In this document: one piece after another, positions 26,155 to 33,089 of the stretch
Layout: every line of letters starts with the position of its first letter
Numbering within the stretch: position 1 is the first letter of the stretch
From: Verrucomicrobiota bacterium
Lineage (GTDB): Bacteria; Verrucomicrobiota; Verrucomicrobiia; Limisphaerales; JAIPKD01
Length of the DNA: 48,278 bases
NCBI GenBank assembly: GCA_021733835.1
Contig: JAIPKD010000016.1
Coordinates: 1 to 48,278, forward strand
Reading direction: 5' to 3'
Position numbers and translations under genes: made by a program
Notes under the pieces: model-generated
The model's database searches: none
What the model was told of the DNA's origin: nothing
The model's input: only the letters and a program-made list of their open reading frames with translations

Positions 26155-28218
26155 ATGTTCGAGCTTGTCTCATCATTCAAACCGGCCGGCGATCAACCGG
26201 AGGCGATAGAGAATCTTGCGAATTCTATCTTCGCCGGAAACCGGCATCAAACGCTCGTCGGCGTAACAGGCTCCGGCAAAACATTCACAATCGCGAATGT
26301 GATCAGCCGCCTGAACCGGCCGGTGCTCGTTATTTCTCATAACAAGACACTCGCCGCCCAGCTCTATGCCGAGTTCAAGAGCTTTTTCCCGAACAACGCC
26401 GTCGAGTATTTTGTAAGCTACTTCGATTACTATCAGCCGGAGGCATATATACCTCAAACGGATACGTACATCGAGAAGGACTCGAGCATAAACGATGAAA
26501 TCGAACGTCTGCGGCTCTCGACCATGAGCTCGCTGTTCGCTCGACGCGATGTAATCGTCGTGGCAAGCGTCTCGTGCATCTACGGCATAGGCAGTAAGGA
26601 CGATTACGAGGCGATGCTGATCCACTTGGAAGTAGGACAGGAAATAGCGCGCAACGAGTTCCTTTCGAAGCTGGTCGATCTCCAATACGAGAGAAACGAC
26701 GTCGAATTCGACCGAAGCCAATTCAGGGTTCGCGGCGATACGGTCGAGGTACGCCCCGCTTACCGGGAAGACGGTCTACGCATCGAATTCTTCGGTGACG
26801 AAATCGATCGCATTACCAGATTCGATCCGCTGACCGGCCGGACATTTGAACATCTCGAGTTCATCACCATTTACCCGAGCAAACAGTTCGTCACCCCCGC
26901 CGGCAAAATCAAGGACGCCATATCCTCCATCCGCGAGGAACTCGATGAGCGCGTGGCATGGTTCGAAAAACACAATAAACTCCTCGAAGCGCAACGGCTC
27001 AAGATGCGCACCGAGTACGACATCGAGATCATGCTCGAGATGGGCTACTGCTCCGGTATAGAAAATTACTCAAGGCACATAAGCGGACGCCCCCCGGGCT
27101 CGCGTCCCTGTACCCTGATTGATTTCTTTCCGGAAGACTTCATTACGGTATTGGACGAATCACATGTCACCGTCCCACAAATCGGCGCCATGTACGAGGG
27201 CGATCGCTCGCGGAAACAGGTGCTCGTCGATCACGGGTTTAGACTGCCGAGCGCATTGGACAACCGCCCGCTCAAGTTCGGCGAGTTCCGGGAACTTCAA
27301 GGACAAACCATCTACATGAGCGCCACACCCTCTGCCACCGAACTCAGTTGGTCGAGACCGAACGTGTTCGAACAAATCGTGCGCCCTACCGGTCTTGTAG
27401 ACCCAAAGACAACAATCAAACCGTTGAAGAATCAAATCGACGACCTGATCGAAGAAGCGCGCCGGCGCGCCGGCAACGGCGAACGCATCCTCGTCACCAC
27501 CCTCACCAAACGCACTGCCGAAGAGCTCACCGACTACCTCCGCGAAATCGGCGTCAATGTCAGATACCTCCACAGCGAAATCAACGCCATCGACCGTGTC
27601 GAAATACTAAGGGCGCTGCGCCGGGGCGATTTCGATGTACTGGTCGGCATAAACCTCCTCAGGGAGGGCCTCGATCTGCCGGAGGTATCGCTGGTGGCCA
27701 TACTCGACGCCGACAAGGAAGGCTTCCTGAGATCGACAACCAGCCTTATCCAAACCGCCGGCCGCGCCGCCAGGCACCTAAACGGCGAAGTCATTCTCTA
27801 TGCCGACGTAATCACCTCGAGCATCAAGAGTTTCCTTGATACATCAGACTACAGGCGAGGGAAGCAGCTGGAGTTCAACCGCGAACATAACATAACACCG
27901 CAGGCGGTCATACGCGCCATGGAAGATAGATTGAGTTATCAAAAAGACCAGACCGCCACCGCCGAGTCCGTCGTCCGCGAAACAGAGGGTGATTTCGATA
28001 TCACACAAACCCTGCGTGAGCTGCAAGACGAGATGTTCGAGGCATCCAATAACCTCGAATTCGAAAAAGCCGCCCTCCTCAGAGATCAAATCCAGGAACT
28101 CAAATCACGCGCGGGTATCGACACCGCCGCGGCGGAAGCCGAACCGGTGAAATATACAAGCCCACGTAAACAAACAAAAAAACGTAAACGCGCCAAAAAG
28201 AAGATTCGCACGAATTAA
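26155..28218 (+). CDS. uvrB: Excinuclease ABC subunit B
   Basis: UvrB is the damage-verification helicase of nucleotide excision repair. The 687-aa product has Walker A GVTGSGKT at 36-43, the beta-hairpin region FVSYFDYYQPEAY near 90, helicase motifs including SATPSATE and the QTAGRAARH block, and a C-terminal UVR domain (LEFEKAALLRDQIQELK) that contacts UvrC and UvrA. A lysine/arginine-rich tail follows. I chose the ATG at 26155 because family members begin close to the FKPAGDQPEAI block; a TTG at 26119 in the same frame would add 12 residues of unlikely sequence. No good ribosome site precedes either start. The gene stands alone, divergent from glcF. Confidence 0.95.
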   Translation: MFELVSSFKPAGDQPEAIENLANSIFAGNRHQTLVGVTGSGKTFTIANVISRLNRPVLVISHNKTLAAQLYAEFKSFFPNNAVEYFVSYFDYYQPEAYIPQTDTYIEKDSSINDEIERLRLSTMSSLFARRDVIVVASVSCIYGIGSKDDYEAMLIHLEVGQEIARNEFLSKLVDLQYERNDVEFDRSQFRVRGDTVEVRPAYREDGLRIEFFGDEIDRITRFDPLTGRTFEHLEFITIYPSKQFVTPAGKIKDAISSIREELDERVAWFEKHNKLLEAQRLKMRTEYDIEIMLEMGYCSGIENYSRHISGRPPGSRPCTLIDFFPEDFITVLDESHVTVPQIGAMYEGDRSRKQVLVDHGFRLPSALDNRPLKFGEFRELQGQTIYMSATPSATELSWSRPNVFEQIVRPTGLVDPKTTIKPLKNQIDDLIEEARRRAGNGERILVTTLTKRTAEELTDYLREIGVNVRYLHSEINAIDRVEILRALRRGDFDVLVGINLLREGLDLPEVSLVAILDADKEGFLRSTTSLIQTAGRAARHLNGEVILYADVITSSIKSFLDTSDYRRGKQLEFNREHNITPQAVIRAMEDRLSYQKDQTATAESVVRETEGDFDITQTLRELQDEMFEASNNLEFEKAALLRDQIQELKSRAGIDTAAAEAEPVKYTSPRKQTKKRKRAKKKIRTN

Positions 28219-28225
28219 TCGGTGT

Positions 28226-28336
28226 CGGAGCGCGGCTGTGTCCGCAAGGATCAGCCGCTGCGGTTTCGAATACTACGCCTTCACCCAATTACCAGCCGTC
28301 TGCGCCTTTCAGAATTCCGTTAGGGATTAAATATTA
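28226..28336 (+). repeat. Composite dispersed palindromic repeat, copy 1
   Basis: The first half has the core GGAGCGCGGCTGTGTCCGC followed by GGATCAGCCGC, which can fold as an imperfect hairpin. The second half runs through GCCGTCTGCGCCTTTCAG into a short palindrome, TCCGTTAGGGA, and ends AAATATTA. The same two halves, in the same order, occur in copy 4 on the opposite strand at 45293-45395, which shows that they move or spread as one unit. Related copies lie at 28761-28830 and 45001-45095. Confidence 0.75.
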
Positions 28337-28337
28337 C

Positions 28338-28563
28338 GTCCCTAAAGGGACTCAATGGATTTGTGTGGCGGGTGTGGCTATAAATACTTTGCCCCTGACG
28401 GGGCAAATCTCCTCCCGGGTTTTAAGTTATTAAGTTATTAAGTTGTTAAGTTGTTAAGTTGTTGAGCTGAGTCTATAATCCTAAAAGAATCCCGTTAGGG
28501 ATGAAATATTTATAGCAAAAAAGCCTAACAAAAAGCGTAAGTCCCGTAGGGACGAAATATTAT
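28338..28563. repeat. Cluster of short palindromes, two of them followed by a GAAATATT flank
   Basis: Four palindromes lie within 226 bp: GTCCCTAAAGGGAC (28338-28351), GCCCCTGACGGGGC (28391-28404), TCCCGTTAGGGA (28490-28501) and GTCCCGTAGGGAC (28541-28553). The last two are followed by GAAATATT, and the palindrome ending copy 1 is followed by TAAATATT. The shared flank marks them as copies of one element rather than chance hairpins. Confidence 0.65.
28424..28463 (+). repeat. Tandem octamer repeat, AAGTTATT/AAGTTGTT x5
   Basis: Two units of AAGTTATT are followed by three units of AAGTTGTT, then a decayed unit beginning GAGCTG. A related, more degenerate run is at 28640-28671 (AAGCTGTT, GAGTTGTC, GAGCTGTT, GAGCGGTT). 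A two-unit version on the other strand lies at 44985-45000. Confidence 0.7.
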
Positions 28564-28639
28564 GTCATCATTTTTCGTGCTCGTTGCGGATTTTGCGAGG
28601 GTAATGCGCCTCTCGCCAAGAACTCGAAGGACGTAGGTT

Positions 28640-28671
28640 AAGCTGTTGAGTTGTCGAGCTGTTGAGCGGTT
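28640..28671 (+). repeat. Degenerate octamer repeat, four units
   Basis: The units AAGCTGTT, GAGTTGTC, GAGCTGTT and GAGCGGTT repeat with period 8. They share phase and consensus with the cleaner array at 28424-28463, about 180 bp upstream, and look like an older array of the same repeat. Confidence 0.55.
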
Positions 28672-28760
28672 TGAGATCGGATGTCGTACTCGTTCACGAT
28701 TCCGATTATTCACAGTCGATGACCCTATACAAAAAACGTGTACGGGAACGAGAGGGGATG

Positions 28761-28830
28761 CGGAGCGCGGCTGTGTCCGAAGGATCAGCTGCAACGGTTC
28801 CGAACGCTAGGCCATCACCGGATTGCCGGG
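28761..28830 (+). repeat. Dispersed palindromic repeat, copy 2
   Basis: It starts CGGAGCGCGGCTGTGTCCGA and continues with AGGATCAGCTGCAACGGTT, closely matching copy 1. It is preceded by CGTGTACGGGAACG, a flank also found beside copy 3 on the other strand. The TTAGGGA half of the composite element is absent here. This gap (28219-28929) holds no convincing gene. Confidence 0.65.
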
Positions 28831-28833
28831 GGG

Positions 28834-28886
28834 CAACGGCTTTTCGAGAGTGCAGCGACTGGCTTTCAGCTCAGTCGCGCTCCGAA
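28834..28886 (-). repeat. Decayed inverted copy of the dispersed repeat
   Basis: Read on the minus strand, this begins CGGAGCGCGACTGAGC and continues to AGTCGCTGC and CTCGAAAAGCCG, following the pattern of copy 1 with several substitutions. With copy 2 it forms a head-to-head inverted pair that could fold into one long hairpin. Confidence 0.45.
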
Positions 28887-28929
28887 GGTTGATCATGCCC
28901 AATATTATACGGATTATCGCAATTTACCA

Positions 28930-30141
28930 CTAGTCCTGCTCCTGGTCAGCTCCGGACAGTGGCCCGTAAACATGCACCGCATACGGTGCGAACTCGTCCG
29001 ACAACCAGCCGTTCACCGTTATTATCCAGCGATCCTCTCCAAGCACACGCAACAGTCCGTCATTCTCACGAGGTAAGAGCACTTTATATTCTATCCGCCT
29101 ATCCGAATTATTCACCAGCAGGATATATTCACCTTCGGGTAAATCGGCATTGCCCGAGTCAACGCGTAATAGCGCAGGCGTTATACAACTGGCAAGCGCT
29201 TCATTGAACCCCTTCTCGCCACCTTCAAACTTGTGTATATACGGCCACCAAAGATGCTCGGCCTTGAATAACGGCATCCGCTTATTCATCTCGGCGACCA
29301 CATTCTTCAACGCAGACCAGGTTTTCGGATGCTCGTACACACGCCAGCCCCCGGCATCATACGCGTAGAAGAATATACCATCGGCGCCTTGCGCCAACGC
29401 GCCGTAAACCATGCACCGCAGCTCGGATTCCGTAGGCGGCCGGAAGCCTTCGTAACCAGGAAGAAGATCGGAATAATAAGACCAATCAAAGCTTTGAACC
29501 ACCGCGATAAGCGGCTCGTCTTTGTCTAACGCCAAACGCGTCATTCGCACATGCTGCTCGAAATTCGCCAGCGGCAGCCAGGGGACCGGATACCGGTCGA
29601 TCATTGTTATATCCGCAATGTTCCCGTAATTCTCCGCTTCGGCGCCCTGGAATAATACCAGCGCTGTCGGCTTCCGCGCCGGGATGTTCTTGAGGAATCT
29701 CTGAGCCTGCACCACCTGCTCCGGCGGAACCCGCCGAAGGTCCGGCTCGTCAACGAGATACCACCCCCACAACGCCTCGTGCGAATCTAACACCGTCACC
29801 ACACTCCGCGCCCTGTCAGCGTTAAAACCAGGCCCCGCCGAGGTCCCGGGACTCGCCAGAACGCCTAGTCCATTCTCCCGCGCGGCGTCCAGGAACTCCT
29901 CGCTCGCCGGCCCGCGCACTACGTTAAATCCGTTAGTCTTCAATATCGGCAGGTTCTCTTTCGATCCCACACCATATATGCCGATCGGATACGGACGCGA
30001 CTTATTAACGGCGCACCCGGCACAGACGAGGATGAGCAAACTAACCGCCGCAAACGCAGCAAGCCGTTCCAGCCTTCTATAAATCACAAATATTATCCTC
30101 AAAACGCGGCCTTTCTTATCATTGTAAGGAAAACTTATCAA
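28930..30141 (-). CDS. Putative lipoprotein with glycoside-hydrolase-like barrel
   Basis: The N-terminus has arginines, a hydrophobic run (AAFAAVSLLILVCAGC) and a lipobox-like end at the cysteine, so the protein is probably a lipid-anchored exported protein, a substrate of the Lgt encoded at 47014-47793. The rest, about 350 residues, reads like a TIM-barrel glycosidase-type fold: repeated strand ends such as GWYLVDEPD, DITMIDRYPVPW and GADGIFFYAYDAGGW, then a C-terminal beta-sandwich. No specific glycosidase family is recognised and the catalytic residues cannot be named with confidence, though the glutamate and aspartate in VDEPD are candidates. No ATG fits; starts may be TTG 30141, TTG 30102 or GTG 30087. 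Confidence 0.6.
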   Translation of the reverse strand: MISFPYNDKKGRVLRIIFVIYRRLERLAAFAAVSLLILVCAGCAVNKSRPYPIGIYGVGSKENLPILKTNGFNVVRGPASEEFLDAARENGLGVLASPGTSAGPGFNADRARSVVTVLDSHEALWGWYLVDEPDLRRVPPEQVVQAQRFLKNIPARKPTALVLFQGAEAENYGNIADITMIDRYPVPWLPLANFEQHVRMTRLALDKDEPLIAVVQSFDWSYYSDLLPGYEGFRPPTESELRCMVYGALAQGADGIFFYAYDAGGWRVYEHPKTWSALKNVVAEMNKRMPLFKAEHLWWPYIHKFEGGEKGFNEALASCITPALLRVDSGNADLPEGEYILLVNNSDRRIEYKVLLPRENDGLLRVLGEDRWIITVNGWLSDEFAPYAVHVYGPLSGADQEQD

Positions 30142-30505
30142 CCTCGTTCAACCTATCAAACAATGGGAGGCATATCGAATTCATTACCACCATTTATCAA
30201 CCATAGGATACTTAATCCTACATAAACTGCCATTACAAGGCCTCTAATTTCAAGCACCAAAACACCTCTTCAAAGTTCGATAAAACGTATATAATTGTTC
30301 ATCAATGTTTATGAAGCTTTTATTTTGATTATTGAACTACAATATTTGAATGTTTTTGAACAATTAACGTGTAGCAGGATCGGCGTCGTGTTGTGTTAGT
30401 CTTGATCCGTAATCTGGAATAAAGGACACATAAAGGTAAACGAGGGAGACTAACGACTAAATACTCGACTAAATCAGTTGACTTTAAAAAAACAGGTTTA
30501 ACGCC
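30142..30505. other. AT-rich gap upstream of the cytochrome locus
   Basis: This 364-bp divergent region holds no gene. It contains an inverted repeat, ATTGTTCA (30294-30301) and TGAACAAT (30357-30364), with further TTGAAC copies at 30332-30337 and 30356-30361. These could be regulator sites for the cytochrome genes. A small hairpin, TAGGAT/ATCCTA, is at 30204-30220. I cannot name a promoter with confidence. Confidence 0.35.
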
Positions 30506-31999
30506 ATGAAAAAGACAAATCATTACACCGGACGTCATTCACGCAAAAAGTTCGCGCTACCGGCCGTAGCGGGGCTGGCCTGCGTGATTTTCGCCGCACA
30601 AGCATTGGGCGAAGCAGTACCGCAATCCACTATCACCCATCGCTCCGCCGGCGGGATTGATCCGAAACCGTATATTGAATCGATCGAACTGACCACAAAC
30701 GGTTTGCAGTTTGAGTGGTCCGGTTTCGGGGGGCCGTACACAGTTTTTACCTCCGATAACATCGCCGCTCAGGAATGGCAATCATTCGAGACAAACGGTA
30801 CCGCGGCACTGCTTGCGGCGGAATATCAAAAACAATTTGTCAAGATATCCGGGCCTTCTCCGGTCTTTGCGGGCGCGGCGACATGTATGCAATGCCACTC
30901 GGACACACACACTGAATGGTCGGAGACGTCCCACGCCGGCGCACTCGAGACACTCAAGGCAATCGGCCAGGGCGAAAACGGCCAATGCCTACCTTGTCAT
31001 ACAGTCGGATACGGCCTGCCTACAGGATATAAGAATGAAACCGAGACACCATACTTTGCAGGCGTACAATGCGAAAACTGTCACGGCCCCGGCGGCGAAC
31101 ACGCCATGAACCCCGGCGACGAATCGAATAAGCCGCTTATAGAGATGTCGTCCATGATGTGCGGCGGCTGTCATACGGACACGCATCATCCGACTTACGA
31201 TGAGTGGGAACTTTCCAGCCACTCCGACGCCCTTTCGACCATTCAGAATCATCCCTTCGGCGGGGATAGCTGCTTGGAATGTCACTCCCAGGATTATCGC
31301 TACGCTGAAGAGGCCGGCTACGATATGCCCTCCGTCGAAAACGCGCAACTCTCCTTAGAATGCTCGACATGCCACGCCCCGCACGGCGGCGTAGAGCACG
31401 AGGGTCTGTTGAGGGCTGAGGTCGGCAATCTCTGCGGCCAATGCCATACACAGGAAGAGGCCACGCTCGGTGATTCACCGCATCATCCGCAGTTCGAAAT
31501 GCTCAAAGGCATAGGCGCCTTTAACAGCGACGGAACACCGCTGGAACAGACAAGCGCGCATTCGCAACTTGCCGCCGCGGGCGGACAAGCATGCGCGCAA
31601 TGCCACGTAGTCAGCTTCGAAGTCGAGAATCCGAACCAAGGCAATCCCAACGTAACGGGACACACCTTCAATCCGTTCGATGAATCCATTACCACACATC
31701 AAGCGCCGCAGTACGCCGGGTGTTCCGACTGTCATACATCCGAATGGGCGGATCAACACCGTCACGAATTACAATCGGAAGTCGAAAACCGTCTCGCAGC
31801 ACTCGCACCGTATTTCAACGAAGACAGCGAACAATACATCGATCCCGCTCAACTCTCCGCTGCGGATCAGGAAAAACTCCAGATAGCCGAGTTCAATTAC
31901 CACTACGTCGAGGCGGACGGCAGTCTGGGCGTGCACAACAAGAACAACGCGTCAGAAGCGCTTGACGTCGCCGATACAATCGTCGGCGAGCTACAGTAG
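30506..31999 (+). CDS. Exported nine-haem c-type cytochrome
   Basis: The 497-aa product has a Sec-type signal peptide (residues 1 to about 37, ending near AQALGEA). Residues about 55-118 match a small beta-sandwich of the kind common in Verrucomicrobiota exported proteins (GLQFEWSGFGGPYTVFTSDN). Then come nine CXXCH haem sites: CMQCH (C127), CLPCH, CENCH, CGGCH, CLECH, CSTCH, CGQCH, CAQCH and CSDCH. Many additional histidines can serve as distal ligands. The haem pattern resembles cytochrome c554-like electron carriers. It is first in the locus with the eight-haem cytochrome and the barrel protein, so an electron-transfer role across or outside the outer membrane is likely. It may be the extracellular partner, but could also be periplasmic. 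Confidence 0.85.
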   Translation: MKKTNHYTGRHSRKKFALPAVAGLACVIFAAQALGEAVPQSTITHRSAGGIDPKPYIESIELTTNGLQFEWSGFGGPYTVFTSDNIAAQEWQSFETNGTAALLAAEYQKQFVKISGPSPVFAGAATCMQCHSDTHTEWSETSHAGALETLKAIGQGENGQCLPCHTVGYGLPTGYKNETETPYFAGVQCENCHGPGGEHAMNPGDESNKPLIEMSSMMCGGCHTDTHHPTYDEWELSSHSDALSTIQNHPFGGDSCLECHSQDYRYAEEAGYDMPSVENAQLSLECSTCHAPHGGVEHEGLLRAEVGNLCGQCHTQEEATLGDSPHHPQFEMLKGIGAFNSDGTPLEQTSAHSQLAAAGGQACAQCHVVSFEVENPNQGNPNVTGHTFNPFDESITTHQAPQYAGCSDCHTSEWADQHRHELQSEVENRLAALAPYFNEDSEQYIDPAQLSAADQEKLQIAEFNYHYVEADGSLGVHNKNNASEALDVADTIVGELQ

Positions 32000-32030
32000 C
32001 AACACCACTCCTGCTATTGGAATGCAAGCC

Positions 32031-32075
32031 ATGGGGTGCCGGCATAACGGAGATCGCGTAAAACCGGCGCCCCAT
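32031..32075 (+). other. Hairpin between the two cytochrome genes
   Basis: ATGGGGTGCCGG (32031-32042) pairs with CCGGCGCCCCAT (32064-32075), with one G-U pair in RNA and a 21-nt loop. No T-tract follows, so it is more likely a processing or stability element, or an attenuator, than a classical terminator. It lies in the 191-bp gap between two genes that appear to be co-transcribed. Confidence 0.45.
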
Positions 32076-32190
32076 ACAGCGATATCACCGCCTCCCCGTT
32101 CAATCGCGATTAATGGATATTTGTCCTTGGCTTCTCACTACAAAGCAGTACAATCATCTCCCAAAATCACAGTTCACGATAAGATAAGCA

Positions 32191-33078
32191 ATGGCAACCA
32201 GCGAAAACAATCATGAATTACCGCCTGTCCGCAAGGTTATTTCCTTTCTCAGGCGCAAGAAGCTTTTCCTAACCGTCACACTTTCCGCGGTCGCCGCCGG
32301 CACCATGATTGTCTCGTGCGGCACGGTCAACCGCGTAGCCTTCATACCGCCGCAAATACCCGGCGCGACGTATGTAGGTTCATCGGCGTGCAGCCAATGC
32401 CATGGAGATTTATACGACACATTTATCCAAACAGCCACGCACGCGCGGCTTCAAGCCGAAGGCGAAAATGCCATCAACATGGGCTGCGAATCCTGCCACG
32501 GCCCCGGAAGCCTGCATATCGAGGCGTTCGGCGAAAAGAAACCGCCGACTAATTACCGTCCCGGCGATCCGAAGGTATCATCGGGAAGCCAGCGGCAGAC
32601 AATTGTCAATCCACGCCGGACACCCGAGAATTGCTTTAGTTGCCACCTGGACAAGCGCGCCGAATTCGAATTACCCACACATCACCAGGTGCGCGAGGGC
32701 AAGATGAGCTGCGGCGATTGTCATCATCCACATGAAGGCCCGGCGGTTGAAGGACGCGGCACCACACTGGCAAGCGAAAACGAGACCTGCTTCGAATGCC
32801 ATATCTCACAACGCGGCCCGTTCGTCTTCGAACACGAAGCCGTGCGCGAAGGCTGCACCACGTGTCATAACACCCACGGATCGGTTAACCCCAAAATGCT
32901 GAGAACCAGGAATCAAAACTTATGCCTCAAATGCCATTTCCAGAGACAAACCGCACCGGGCAGGATTTATATAGGCGGCCGCGACCACTCGGCATTCGTC
33001 AGCCGCGGCACCTGCTGGACGGCCGGCTGCCACGAGGCAGTTCACGGTTCACACGTAAGTCCTTCACTCCGTTATTAA
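32191..33078 (+). CDS. MtrA/DmsE-like multihaem cytochrome with lipobox (eight haem sites)
   Basis: This 295-aa protein has an RRKK-containing N-terminus, a hydrophobic segment and a lipobox ending at C43 (MIVSCG), so it is probably a lipoprotein. There are seven CXXCH sites (CSQCH, CESCH, CFSCH, CGDCH, CFECH, CTTCH, CLKCH) and one unusual CX4CH site, CWTAGCH, near the C-terminus. The ending CWTAGCHEAVHGS is characteristic of the DmsE/MtrA family, whose members pair with MtrB/PioB barrels to carry electrons through the outer membrane. Usual family members are decahaem proteins, so this is a shorter version. It stands 11 bp before the barrel gene. A lipid anchor is less usual for MtrA, which is soluble in the periplasm. 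Confidence 0.85.
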   Translation: MATSENNHELPPVRKVISFLRRKKLFLTVTLSAVAAGTMIVSCGTVNRVAFIPPQIPGATYVGSSACSQCHGDLYDTFIQTATHARLQAEGENAINMGCESCHGPGSLHIEAFGEKKPPTNYRPGDPKVSSGSQRQTIVNPRRTPENCFSCHLDKRAEFELPTHHQVREGKMSCGDCHHPHEGPAVEGRGTTLASENETCFECHISQRGPFVFEHEAVREGCTTCHNTHGSVNPKMLRTRNQNLCLKCHFQRQTAPGRIYIGGRDHSAFVSRGTCWTAGCHEAVHGSHVSPSLRY

Positions 33079-33089
33079 GATTAGCGCCA

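Noticed and set aside
28340-28670. CRISPR-like array of palindromes and octamers
   Set aside because: Repeat units differ in length and spacing, there are no uniform spacers, and no cas genes are present.
32922-33089. Upstream extension of the barrel gene by 56 codons
   Set aside because: It overlaps the cytochrome gene and would hide the signal peptide; ATG 33090 gives a proper export signal.
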